7,999 nt of DNA from Methanocorpusculum sp. (GTDB lineage Archaea > Halobacteriota > Methanomicrobia > Methanomicrobiales > Methanocorpusculaceae), in NCBI GenBank assembly GCA_030539595.1, contig JAUNXW010000009.1:12653-20651 (forward strand), given 5' to 3'. Shown here piece by piece: positions 1-5,824 of this stretch. Each line of letters opens with the position of its first letter. Position 1 is the stretch's first letter. Under the pieces are notes generated by a model. The model saw only the letters and a list, made by a program, of their open reading frames with translations, did not search any database and had not been told where the DNA came from. Made by a program: the position numbers and the translations under genes.

Positions 1-575
1 CCGGCTATTGCCGAATCAACCTGACGGGAAAGAACAGCAAACGCAAGTTCATCGGCTGTGTCTTTGATAATTATTCTGCCGTCTTCAACCATCTTGCTGT
101 ATTCGTCGCCGAACTGTTTTTTAGCCCACTCTTCATAGACGCTTGTTCCGAAAATCGCAAGGCTTGCCTTTCCCGATAAAACATCCTCAAGAGTTATACC
201 GGTATCTGCTCTTGCAATTGCCAGATACCTCGTCGGTTCAAACGGCATTTTGGCAAATGCATATTTTACCTCACGTTCAGGAGTTATGACTGTTGCGCCT
301 TCGGTGTCGATAACTTTGTTCACAAGGTCATTTTCCCACTGACCTACTTCAGGAACATAATACTCGATTTCAAATCCCTGATCTTTTGCTATAAGATTGA
401 TTAAATCAATATTTATTCCCTGAGGATTTCCGTCGCTTCCCATAACTTCCCACGGAGAAAGAGCGGCGTCCATGCCTATAACGTAAGTTGGTTTGCTTGC
501 TATACAGCCCGCAGAAACGATTAAAATAATCGTCGCGAGAATCATTAATCCTGTGATTAATTTTTTATTTTTCAT
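1..575 (-). CDS. Extracellular solute-binding protein family 3, lipoprotein (3' end outside window)
   Basis: About 191 residues are visible, running off the window edge. The start is a signal peptide, MKNKKLITGL then a hydrophobic stretch, ending in a lipobox (SAGC, Cys24), so the mature protein should be lipid-anchored outside the membrane. The rest fits the periplasmic binding protein fold of SBP_bac_3: an early strand (YVIGMDAALSPWEV), then GINIDLINLIAKDQGFEIEY, then a TPEREVKYAFAKMPFE segment corresponding to the family's 'xxR...F..PF' ligand-lobe region. Family members bind amino acids or other small polar ligands, either for ABC importers or as sensor modules; the ligand cannot be told. 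The ATG overlaps the upstream stop as ATGA, so the two genes are almost surely co-transcribed and translationally coupled. Because the C-terminus is missing, a fusion to a kinase, channel or other domain cannot be excluded. Confidence 0.85.
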   Translation of the reverse strand, partial: MKNKKLITGLMILATIILIVSAGCIASKPTYVIGMDAALSPWEVMGSDGNPQGINIDLINLIAKDQGFEIEYYVPEVGQWENDLVNKVIDTEGATVITPEREVKYAFAKMPFEPTRYLAIARADTGITLEDVLSGKASLAIFGTSVYEEWAKKQFGDEYSKMVEDGRIIIKDTADELAFAVLSRQVDSAIA

Positions 576-2338
576 TGTAAGTTCAGCCCCGCTAAGTCTG
601 GTGAAATATCTTCAAACGTTTTTATAACCGCCCCGGTGTAAACGATGTAAGTGTCGTCAATAGGCTCAACCGAATAGAGCCACAAGTCTACGTATCCGTC
701 TTTGATCGGATTCGGATAAAGTTCATTGATATATCCTCCTCCCGATTTTGCAAGCATTATGAGTTTTCGAACAGTTGACCCACCGTAAACATCTTTGTAT
801 CCGGTAAGGGTATAACCTACTACAGACGGATTATAAGCCGAAGCATAGATGTTTCCTTCATAGTCGAGGATTCCCAAATCCTCAACGTTTGTTGTCAGGT
901 TTCCTGTAAACACTTCAGTGTTGTGCGGATTCTTTGAGATTTTATCTATGACATAGTCTGCGCCGTTATCGTATGCATCTTTTAGGACTGCACGCGATAA
1001 ACTTGTAACGTCGTTGCGTATGTTTACGTTTTTGGGAATCAAATCCGAATACCCTGAGAATCTGCCGAAAATGAAACAGTCTCCGGGGATTGGCATTATA
1101 TATCCGAGACTGAACTGTGAAGCCTGCGTGTCTATTGTTCCGTCGACAGGATACATATAATATACATACCCTCCGCCCTGCTGGGCTGTGTAAATCATGG
1201 ATTTTGTGTATGCATATCCGTATGCGCCGCGGTTGTTAAGGAAGTTCAGACCAAGCAGTGAATTGTCAAATCCTGAAACAACATACCCGTCGTAGTTTAG
1301 GATTCCCATAGGTGTATTGTAATATCCGCTGTTTATGCGGTCTAAGAGCGCCTGATTTCCTTTCTGAACCGCATATACGTATGCGTCGTTTACATCCTTT
1401 TCAGCCTGATCAGGATTAACATCGTAGATGTTGTTGTAAATCAGCGGAGGCTGACCTAGTTCTTTTGTTAAGTAGAGTGTGTATGTTGTTTTGAACGCGG
1501 TGAATTTTTCCCAGTCGGTTATTTTTTCCGTGTTGAAATGTCTGTTGTAGTTGTAAAACGATGCGCTCTTGTATGTGTATGCACCGCTTTCTTTGTCAGA
1601 GATTTTTATTACGTTTATTCCGTCATTGAGATATGAGTCAACGGTTTCTCCGATGTATTCCTGTTTGGACGAGTAGACTATTTTATTGTTTTTGTCAAGG
1701 CAGAAGCAGATGAAGTTACCGTATGATTTTTCGGTATCCATGAACATCGGATGAAGATTTAATGCGACGTATAAGTCGTAAACGAATACGAAGCAGCCTT
1801 TGTAGTTTCCGTTTTCATCGTAAACCGCAGCACATTCTACAGATACATGTCCGTCTTCTGGTATCATTACAGAGTCGTAGTGGATGTTTCCTCCTGCAAG
1901 TTTGAGCTGTTCTTCTGTCGGGTGAGGAAGATAACTGTCGAGTTCTGTGTCTATCTGAATTGGAATGTCAAGTCTTTCTTTTGTGACCGCATCGTAGTAG
2001 ATGATTTTGTCAATCCATGCGTTTTCGGAGTAATAGTCTACTGCGATTTCTTCAATTTCTTTGTCATCTTTTGCAGAACCGAATTTATCCGCAAGGTTGT
2101 ATAGGTCAATTGATATTGAAACATCAAGATTTTTGAGGTCTTTTGCGAAATCAAGCGCTCCATCAATCATGTCCGAGGGGGTTTCAACACCTGTTGTCTC
2201 TACCTCCTTTTCTTCGTTTGAAATACAGCCGGCAGTAATCAGTAAAAAGAAGATGATAAGAATAACTAAGAGCGTCATCTTGATTTTTCTTTTTCGTGAT
2301 TTATTATGAGCCGTATAAATTTTATCATCTATTGACAT
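572..2338 (-). CDS. Lipoprotein with tandem Cache sensor domains
   Basis: 588 residues. A basic N-terminus (NKSRKRKIK) precedes a hydrophobic helix and a lipobox TAGC (Cys38), so it should be exported and lipid-anchored. Residues ~55-290 look like a double-Cache (dCache) sensor: WIDKIIYYDAVTKERL, then a VYDENGNYKGCFVF strand pair, and a distal lobe with FCLDKNNKIVYSS. Two sCache_2-like repeats follow. The first spans ~312-430 (GILNYDGYVVSG ... AQQGGGYVYYMYP), the second ~440-575 (GILDYEGNIYAS ... AKSGGGYINELYP); the repeated GILxYxG and GGGYxxxxYP signatures define them. Cache domains bind small extracellular ligands in chemoreceptors and kinases, but here no transmembrane or cytoplasmic output domain follows, so it probably works through a partner. 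A second in-frame ATG at 2278 (Met21) would give a shorter signal peptide. Neither start has a clear Shine-Dalgarno; the longer one fits the TATA box at 2360-2370. Ligand unknown. Confidence 0.85.
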   Translation of the reverse strand: MSIDDKIYTAHNKSRKRKIKMTLLVILIIFFLLITAGCISNEEKEVETTGVETPSDMIDGALDFAKDLKNLDVSISIDLYNLADKFGSAKDDKEIEEIAVDYYSENAWIDKIIYYDAVTKERLDIPIQIDTELDSYLPHPTEEQLKLAGGNIHYDSVMIPEDGHVSVECAAVYDENGNYKGCFVFVYDLYVALNLHPMFMDTEKSYGNFICFCLDKNNKIVYSSKQEYIGETVDSYLNDGINVIKISDKESGAYTYKSASFYNYNRHFNTEKITDWEKFTAFKTTYTLYLTKELGQPPLIYNNIYDVNPDQAEKDVNDAYVYAVQKGNQALLDRINSGYYNTPMGILNYDGYVVSGFDNSLLGLNFLNNRGAYGYAYTKSMIYTAQQGGGYVYYMYPVDGTIDTQASQFSLGYIMPIPGDCFIFGRFSGYSDLIPKNVNIRNDVTSLSRAVLKDAYDNGADYVIDKISKNPHNTEVFTGNLTTNVEDLGILDYEGNIYASAYNPSVVGYTLTGYKDVYGGSTVRKLIMLAKSGGGYINELYPNPIKDGYVDLWLYSVEPIDDTYIVYTGAVIKTFEDISPDLAGLNLQ

Positions 2339-2359
2339 AATTAATCATTCAACAAATTG

Positions 2360-2370
2360 AATATATTATT
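2360..2370 (-). promoter_or_regulatory. Candidate TATA box of the Cache-lipoprotein operon
   Basis: On the minus strand this reads AATAATATATT, centred about 27 bases before the ATG at 2338. At the usual archaeal TATA-to-start distance, transcription would begin at or just before the ATG. This agrees with the lack of a Shine-Dalgarno and supports the long start. The region is AT-rich throughout, so the call rests on position as much as on sequence. Confidence 0.4.
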
Positions 2371-2412
2371 TATTATCTATTAAATAAGTTACTATCTGCC
2401 ATTGAGAATATG

Positions 2413-2445
2413 GGCTGTTCAATCGTAAATAAATCCGGTGAACAA
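2413..2445 (-). repeat. Dispersed 33-bp intergenic repeat, copy 1
   Basis: Read on the minus strand, this segment matches the plus-strand segment 3371-3403 at 28 of 33 positions by hand alignment, without gaps. It starts TTGTTCACCGGATTTA and ends ATTGAACAGCC. Similarity stops abruptly on both sides of the two copies. It lies between the palindrome (2489-2746) and the promoter of the Cache-lipoprotein gene. No reading frame or RNA is recognised in it. Confidence 0.7.
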
Positions 2446-2488
2446 CATTTAACTAAGTTTTCTGCTGTAGTGTGTACACATTTCGTTA

Positions 2489-2746
2489 CACCACGAAAGC
2501 CACACTAAAAAACACGAAAAGCACGAAAAGAGATATGTTAAGTTGATTTTAGTTTACATAGCAAAACACGAAATTTAACGAAAATCACAAAAGGGTTGCT
2601 AAGTTTACAATAAGTATCACAAGAAGAGCTAACAGCAATCCTTTTGTGATTTTCGTTAAATTTCGTGTATTGCTATCTAAGCTAAAAGTCAATTTGATGT
2701 TCTTGTTTTCGTGCTTTTCGCGTTTTTTCGTGTGATTTTCGTGGTG
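2489..2746. repeat. Long imperfect palindrome of CACGAAA-type repeats, possible MITE-like element
   Basis: The left arm (2489-2600) and right arm (2634-2746) are reverse complements over about 112 bp with roughly 16 mismatches and one single-base gap, around a 33-base spacer. The innermost part is a perfect 29-bp stem (2566-2594 with 2640-2668). The arms contain several CACGAAA units, so the right arm reads as TTTCGTG repeats. Pairing weakens but continues a few bases outward (TTTCGTTA against the complement of AAACGATA), and a perfect TGTGTACACA palindrome sits at 2471-2480. A transcript would fold into a long hairpin. The element fills most of the 2339-2835 gap, lies just 3' of the nuclease gene at 2836-3306, and carries no convincing gene. 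It could be a non-autonomous mobile element, or a repeat expanded in this lineage that also ends the nuclease transcript. No clear target-site duplication was seen. Confidence 0.85.
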
Positions 2747-2835
2747 AAACGATACGCGCTCAAAGGTCAACAAATCATAATCTGAAATTAATATAAATAT
2801 TAGATTACACTATTGGAGAAACTCAGAGTGTTTGT

Positions 2836-3306
2836 TTAATCGTTGTGTGAATCTGCTATTGACAAACTCTCAAGAGTGTATCCTCCGGCAACTCTTGTAA
2901 GGGGTATCCATTTTCTGAATTCTTCAATAGGGATACTTGCCTGTTTGTCGAAGAATTCGAGAACGGTTTTCCATGGCATTAAGTATGCTTCGTTTTTGCG
3001 TCCTCTGAATTCTACTGCAAGAAATCCTTTACGCCCTGTATAATTTACAAATCCGGAGATGTTGTCTATTTGGTGAACGCCGTCTTTGTCTTTATGGAAG
3101 TTGCTTGTGAAGTAGAGTTTTTCTCCTTTGAGGGATTTGCATTCTACTGCGAGGTAAAATTCCCTGTCGGGAGAGTCTACAATTATGTCAACATACTGGG
3201 TGTTGAATGTCGACTGCTTTAAGCGGTAGGCAAAGCCTTTTTTTCTGTTTCTGGTGAAGTAGGTGTTTAAACAGATGACGACCTCACGCTCGAAGCTGTT
3301 ATTCAT
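2836..3306 (-). CDS. PD-(D/E)XK endonuclease-like protein, RecU/Hjc (Holliday junction resolvase) type
   Basis: 156 residues with the order of a small PD-(D/E)XK nuclease: an N-terminal helix with Glu7 (NSFEREVVICLN), a basic segment (TRNRKKGFAYRLKQ), Asp40 in QYVDIIVDS, the ExK catalytic pair in YLAVECKS (Glu55, Lys57), then an HQ pair (78-79) before INISGFV-like and GFLAVEF strands. RecU and Hjc resolvases share this layout (D ... ExK ... HQ). All visible active-site residues are present and the length suits the fold, so it is probably catalytically competent; resolvase, repair or restriction-like roles remain open. It appears monocistronic: TATA-like box about 31 bases upstream, no Shine-Dalgarno, and the long palindrome on its 3' side. 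Nuclease fold fairly sure, exact role not. Confidence 0.75.
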   Translation of the reverse strand: MNNSFEREVVICLNTYFTRNRKKGFAYRLKQSTFNTQYVDIIVDSPDREFYLAVECKSLKGEKLYFTSNFHKDKDGVHQIDNISGFVNYTGRKGFLAVEFRGRKNEAYLMPWKTVLEFFDKQASIPIEEFRKWIPLTRVAGGYTLESLSIADSHND

Positions 3307-3332
3307 TGATATCTTAGTTAGGGCTTAAGGGA

Positions 3333-3342
3333 TAAATAATTT
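3333..3342 (-). promoter_or_regulatory. Candidate TATA box of the nuclease gene
   Basis: Minus-strand AAATTATTTA is centred about 31 bases before the ATG at 3306, which predicts a transcript start only a few bases before the ATG. No Shine-Dalgarno is visible between the box and the ATG, so a leaderless or very short-leader message is likely. Confidence 0.4.
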
Positions 3343-3370
3343 GACGTTTTTCTATTGTGATTGAAGGAGT

Positions 3371-3403
3371 TTGTCCAACGGATTTAATCACTATTGAACA
3401 GCC
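3371..3403 (+). repeat. Dispersed 33-bp intergenic repeat, copy 2
   Basis: Begins TTGTCCAACGGATTTAATC and ends ATTGAACAGCC. It matches copy 1 (2413-2445, opposite strand) at 28 of 33 positions and shares its first 14 bases exactly with copy 3 at 4762. It lies in the gap between the nuclease promoter and the 3' end of the surface-protein remnant. Copies 2 and 3 are in the same orientation and bracket the decayed surface-protein/hepT/mntA segment. Confidence 0.75.
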
Positions 3404-3408
3404 TAAAT

Positions 3409-3415
3409 AAAAAAA
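3409..3415 (-). terminator. Oligo-T terminator after the surface-protein gene
   Basis: On the minus strand a run of seven T follows the TAA stop (3418-3420) by two bases and leads into ATTTAGG. Archaeal RNA polymerase terminates at such oligo-T stretches without needing a hairpin. Its position supports the idea that this was once the end of a functional gene. Confidence 0.5.
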
Positions 3416-3417
3416 GT

Positions 3418-3960
3418 TTATTTTCTTCTCAGCACAAGAGCCGCACCAAGAAGCCCGAGAACTAATCCTGCTAATCCCATCGGGCTTGCCGTTGCTGTTG
3501 CTGTCGGCTGAGCGGTTGCGCTCTGAACCGGTCCTGCTCCGGTAGCGGTTACGACAGGTTCTGCTGTTGCCGTAGGGATAACAATATTTTCATCAGCTTT
3601 CGCAGAATCTTTTTCGTAGACTATAGCAAACGGAGAGAACTCTGTAGTCACAGATTCATAGTAGGCTGTAATGTCCTTTACTGTATATGTTGTAGAAAGT
3701 TTAGTCCACTTGCCGTTCTTATCGCAGTGGTATAAGCAGACATCCGCAGGAGTATATCCTGCTTTTTCGATTTCTGCGATGGTCAGCTTGAACTGAACCT
3801 CTGCGGGTTCTCCTGCAGAGTAGTTCGGGATATTAATTTCAAATACCTTGACTGTCTCTTTTCCTTTCGGTGCGGGTGATATACAAGCGTCTGAATTCGA
3901 AATAGGGGTAACAAATATGGGGAGCGGGGGAAGTTCGCTGACGCGAACCCCAATCGCAAA
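3418..3960 (-). pseudogene. Surface protein with PGF-pre-PGF-like domain and C-terminal anchor, 5' part lost
   Basis: The open frame reaches an in-frame TGA at 3961-3963 but contains no ATG; the only GTG (3651) is inside the conserved domain, so no usable start exists. Recognisable sequence begins near 3870 (KVFEINIPNYSAGEPAEVQF). It continues with AGYTPADVCLYHCDKNGKW, LSTTYTVKD and FSPFAIVYE, the pattern of the PGF-pre-PGF domain found near the C-terminus of archaeal S-layer-like proteins ('xxLyRy..gkW..LpT...' and 'FS.FAIv'). A Thr/Ala/Pro-rich, probably glycosylated stalk (TATAEPVVTATG ... TATASP) follows, then a hydrophobic helix (GLAGLVLGLLGAALVL) with RRK at the end: a membrane anchor with a cytoplasmic stop-transfer signal. 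Upstream sequence runs into a hairpin cluster and truncated hepT. The coding part has no internal stop, so the loss looks recent. Confidence 0.75.
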
Positions 3961-3997
3961 TCATAGATTTGCTCAGCTGAGAACGCTAAAGTGTTCC
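3933..3997. repeat. Three consecutive small hairpins at the hepT/surface-protein junction
   Basis: Three inverted repeats follow one another. The first is GTTCGC/GCGAAC with a TGAC loop (3933-3948). The second is GCAAATC/GATTTGC with an ATA loop, perfect 7-bp stem (3956-3972). The third is GAACGC/GTGTTC with a TAAA loop and one G-T pair (3982-3997). A CTCAGCTGAG palindrome (3972-3981) joins the last two. They lie exactly where the hepT reading frame loses similarity and before the surface-protein frame becomes recognisable. A close relative of the second hairpin occurs inverted at 4665-4681. Confidence 0.6.
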
Positions 3998-4149
3998 GCC
4001 TCACCCATAACCTCAAGCGACTGAACAACCCCTCGTCTCAAATCAGGATTATTTACAAACTCATCATAACCCGCACGCTTTGGAACATCAATCAGATAAA
4101 GAAGCTCCTCATAAATATGTCTGAGATAGACTAAGTTGTCGTTTTCCAT
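3973..4149 (-). pseudogene. hepT: HepT (HEPN toxin) gene, truncated at its 3' end
   Basis: The ATG at 4149 lies inside the mntA 3' end (19-bp overlap), with GGAG (4161-4164 on the minus strand) 11 bases before it. The encoded start, MENDNLVYLRHIYEELLYL then GYDEFVNNPDLRRGVVQSLEVMGEA, is a typical HEPN/HepT N-terminal half: first helix, then the 'xxxR.LEiiGEA' helix. After MGEA the frame diverges (EHFSVLS) and stops at 3973-3975, giving 58 residues against the roughly 110 usual for HepT. The missing half carries the RNase motif (R-x4-6-H) and the tyrosine that MntA AMPylates, so this copy cannot be an active toxin. The sequence that replaces it is a hairpin cluster and then the 5'-truncated surface-protein gene, suggesting a deletion joined the two. 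Confidence 0.8.
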
Positions 4150-4451
4150 ATAATATCCGTCTCCACATACGGCTTAATATAAGGGCTGATTCCATTTACC
4201 GTAACCAAATCAACCCGCCTGTTAAACAAATCCGTCAGAAAATGATTCAGCCCTAAAAGATTACGATAACTTGCCTGAAGAGGCATAAATGAAATCATCA
4301 CATCCACATCAGACTCAGTCGTATCTTCCCCGCGGGAAACCGAGCCGAATATCCCAATAGTCTCAATACCGAAACGCTCACGTATCTCAGGCAAGTTCGC
4401 CTCCAGCTTTTTGAGGACGTCATCTTTGATACTGACATATTCGGTCTCCAT
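4131..4451 (-). CDS. mntA: MntA-type minimal nucleotidyltransferase (antitoxin of a HepT/MntA pair)
   Basis: 106 residues. The nucleotidyltransferase signature GSx10DxD is intact (Gly36-Ser37, then Asp48 and Asp50 in ESDVDVMI), and the third acidic residue is Asp81 in NRRVDLVTV. In type VII toxin-antitoxin systems, MntA transfers AMP from ATP to a tyrosine of HepT and so silences this HEPN ribonuclease. The gene order mntA then hepT with overlapping ends is typical. Here the toxin is truncated, so this is an orphan antitoxin: either a relic that has kept its frame, or one acting on a HepT encoded elsewhere. The ATG at 4451 has no Shine-Dalgarno, but a TATA-like box lies about 32 bases upstream. 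Confidence 0.85.
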   Translation of the reverse strand: METEYVSIKDDVLKKLEANLPEIRERFGIETIGIFGSVSRGEDTTESDVDVMISFMPLQASYRNLLGLNHFLTDLFNRRVDLVTVNGISPYIKPYVETDIIWKTTT

Positions 4452-4478
4452 TGCTAATCATTAATTGCACACGCAAGG

Positions 4479-4488
4479 TAATAAATTT
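4479..4488 (-). promoter_or_regulatory. Candidate TATA box of mntA
   Basis: Minus-strand AAATTTATTA is centred about 32 bases before the ATG at 4451, predicting a leader of only a few bases. This matches the other minus-strand genes here that lack a Shine-Dalgarno. Confidence 0.4.
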
Positions 4489-4565
4489 GTCCGTAAAAAA
4501 GATTCGGGATAGGGTACCGTGCGTGTCTGCAACGGTTCGCTGCATGATTAAAGCGGGTGATTTTA

Positions 4566-4681
4566 TCGCTTGAGCGAAAGTAAAAAAGAAGTACTCAGCC
4601 CTCCTGACTTATAAAAATTTGATTCATTGAGCGAAGTTCTCTTAGTTGAGCAAACAAAATCTTTGCGAATCTTTGATTTGC
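4566..4681. repeat. Degenerate hairpin / AGCGAA repeats in the dph2-mntA gap
   Basis: Within the 4452-4867 non-coding gap there are several small inverted motifs: TCGCTTGAGCGA (4566-4577), a TTGAGCGAAG motif near 4628, and GCGAATC/GATTTGC with a TTT loop (4665-4681). The last, read on the minus strand, matches the 3956-3972 hairpin except for one stem base and one loop base, and shares an extra flanking C (CGCAAATC). AGCGAA recurs at about 4573, 4630 and 4690. No convincing reading frame, tRNA or riboswitch was seen in the rest of the gap. Confidence 0.4.
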
Positions 4682-4761
4682 GCTAAACGGAGCGAAGCCC
4701 AAACTTAGTCGATACAAATTCAACCAATAAAAATTAGTGAAGTACTGTTATAGCGAAAACC

Positions 4762-4791
4762 TTGTCCAACGGATTCACATAATAATTGACC
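4762..4791 (+). repeat. Dispersed intergenic repeat, copy 3 (partial)
   Basis: The first 14 bases, TTGTCCAACGGATT, are identical to copy 2 at 3371-3384. The remainder (CACATAATAATTGACCA) aligns to the copy 2 end only loosely and with one gap. It lies about 75 bases upstream of dph2 in the same orientation as copy 2, placing copies 2 and 3 as direct repeats either side of the decayed segment. Confidence 0.5.
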
Positions 4792-4855
4792 AAACTCTTA
4801 TCAATCACACCCCCAACGAAAAACAATTAGAACAGCAGCCCCCAAATATATTACA

Positions 4856-4870
4856 AGGAAATAAAACTTG
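4856..4870 (+). promoter_or_regulatory. Ribosome binding site deciding the TTG start of dph2
   Basis: AAGGA begins at 4856 and its GGA ends 8 bases before TTG (4868-4870). An in-frame TAA at 4862-4864 excludes any earlier start, and the next in-frame ATG lies more than 100 codons downstream, past the first cluster cysteine. Together these make TTG the start with good confidence. Confidence 0.75.
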
Positions 4871-5824
4871 AACCCGATAAACGATATCCTTGAAGCGGTA
4901 AAAACCCGTTCGAATATAAAAAAAGTCGCGGTACAGCTTCCCGAAGGGCTTAAACACTATGCACCGGAAATATCAGCCGAACTGAAAAAAGCAGGATACG
5001 GATGTATCATAAGCGGTGACGCCTGCTGGGGAGCATGCGACCTTGCATTGGACGCTCTTGAAGACGCTGACATCTTAGTTCACGTCGGTCATATCCCCGT
5101 AACTCAGCACAAAAATGTAATATATATCCCGTATCTTCAGGACATCTCCTTGGAAAACCTCAACGCTGCCGTTTCGGTTCTCTCAAAATATAACTCCGTT
5201 GGAATTGTAACAACAATACAGCACGCACATCAAAGTCAGCAGATGGCAGAATATCTTAAAACAAAAGGAATAAACGCAGTTGTCGGAAAAGGTTCGGGCA
5301 GAACACCCGTTGATGGTCAGGTTCTCGGCTGCACTTACGAAACCGCAGAAAAAGCCAAAGCAGACGCTTATCTATTTGTCGGAACAGGCGTGTTTCACGC
5401 AATCGGTGTAGCGCTTGCAGCTAAAAAACCAACCTTTGCCCTTGACCCGTTTGGAAACGGCGGTGTTTTGGAAGTTTCAGGAGACAAACTGCTTCGCAGG
5501 AGATTTGTTCAGATTGAAAAAGCAAAGAACGCAAAAAATTTCGGCATACTTCTTTCTTCAAAATCCGGTCAGTGCAGAAAAGAACTTGCCAAGCGTCTTG
5601 TATCGCTTTCCGAAAAAACCTCATTGGTATTAATCCGCGAGGTATCAGAAATGGAACTCAGAAACTTAGGGTTCGACGCATACGTAAATACAGCCTGCCC
5701 GAGACTTGCAGTAGACGACCAGAGCAGGTTTTCTGTTCCGGTGCTTTCGCCTGCAGAATTTGAGATAGTTCTCGGACTTCGCGACTGGGAAGATTACGAA
5801 ATCGATGAAATTAAAACAACTTGA
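4868..5824 (+). CDS. dph2: Diphthamide synthase subunit Dph2, 2-(3-amino-3-carboxypropyl)histidine synthase
   Basis: 318 residues, close to full length for archaeal Dph2. The enzyme uses a [4Fe-4S] cluster and S-adenosylmethionine in a non-canonical radical reaction, transferring a 3-amino-3-carboxypropyl group to a histidine of elongation factor 2: the first step of diphthamide synthesis. The three cluster cysteines, one per domain, are visible: Cys57 in GDACWGACD, Cys155 in GQVLGCTYE and Cys277 in NTACPRLA. Other family segments are VAVQLPEGLK, LVHVGHIP, LFVGTGVFHAIG and PTFALDPFG. An extra cysteine (Cys53) in the first motif is not one of the usual ligands. The start is TTG, which should lower initiation and suits a low-abundance enzyme. 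The 3' end overlaps the methylase gene by 20 bp. A TATA-like AAATATATTA at 4844 is too close to serve a leadered transcript, so the promoter is unresolved. Confidence 0.95.
   Translation: MNPINDILEAVKTRSNIKKVAVQLPEGLKHYAPEISAELKKAGYGCIISGDACWGACDLALDALEDADILVHVGHIPVTQHKNVIYIPYLQDISLENLNAAVSVLSKYNSVGIVTTIQHAHQSQQMAEYLKTKGINAVVGKGSGRTPVDGQVLGCTYETAEKAKADAYLFVGTGVFHAIGVALAAKKPTFALDPFGNGGVLEVSGDKLLRRRFVQIEKAKNAKNFGILLSSKSGQCRKELAKRLVSLSEKTSLVLIREVSEMELRNLGFDAYVNTACPRLAVDDQSRFSVPVLSPAEFEIVLGLRDWEDYEIDEIKTT

Noticed and set aside
1847..2309. Plus-strand frames inside the Cache lipoprotein gene
   Set aside because: Antisense shadows (Phe/Val/Cys-rich) of a well-supported gene.
2585..2773. 62-residue minus-strand reading frame ending in a hydrophobic stretch
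   Set aside because: It is the translation of the right arm and spacer of the palindrome (HENHTKKREKHENK comes from CACGAAA repeats) and has no ribosome binding site.
3783..4028. 81-residue minus-strand reading frame across the junction
   Set aside because: It runs in a different frame through the hepT remnant, hairpins and surface-protein remnant; composition (Arg/Leu/Ser-rich, no motif) is that of a shadow frame.
2413..4791. Three repeat copies as a CRISPR remnant
   Set aside because: Copies are hundreds of bases apart, in mixed orientation, without spacer-sized intervals and with no cas gene.
4844..4853. TATA-like AAATATATTA before dph2
   Set aside because: Only about 20 bases from the start codon, so the transcript would begin inside or at the gene, which conflicts with the usable AAGGA ribosome binding site.
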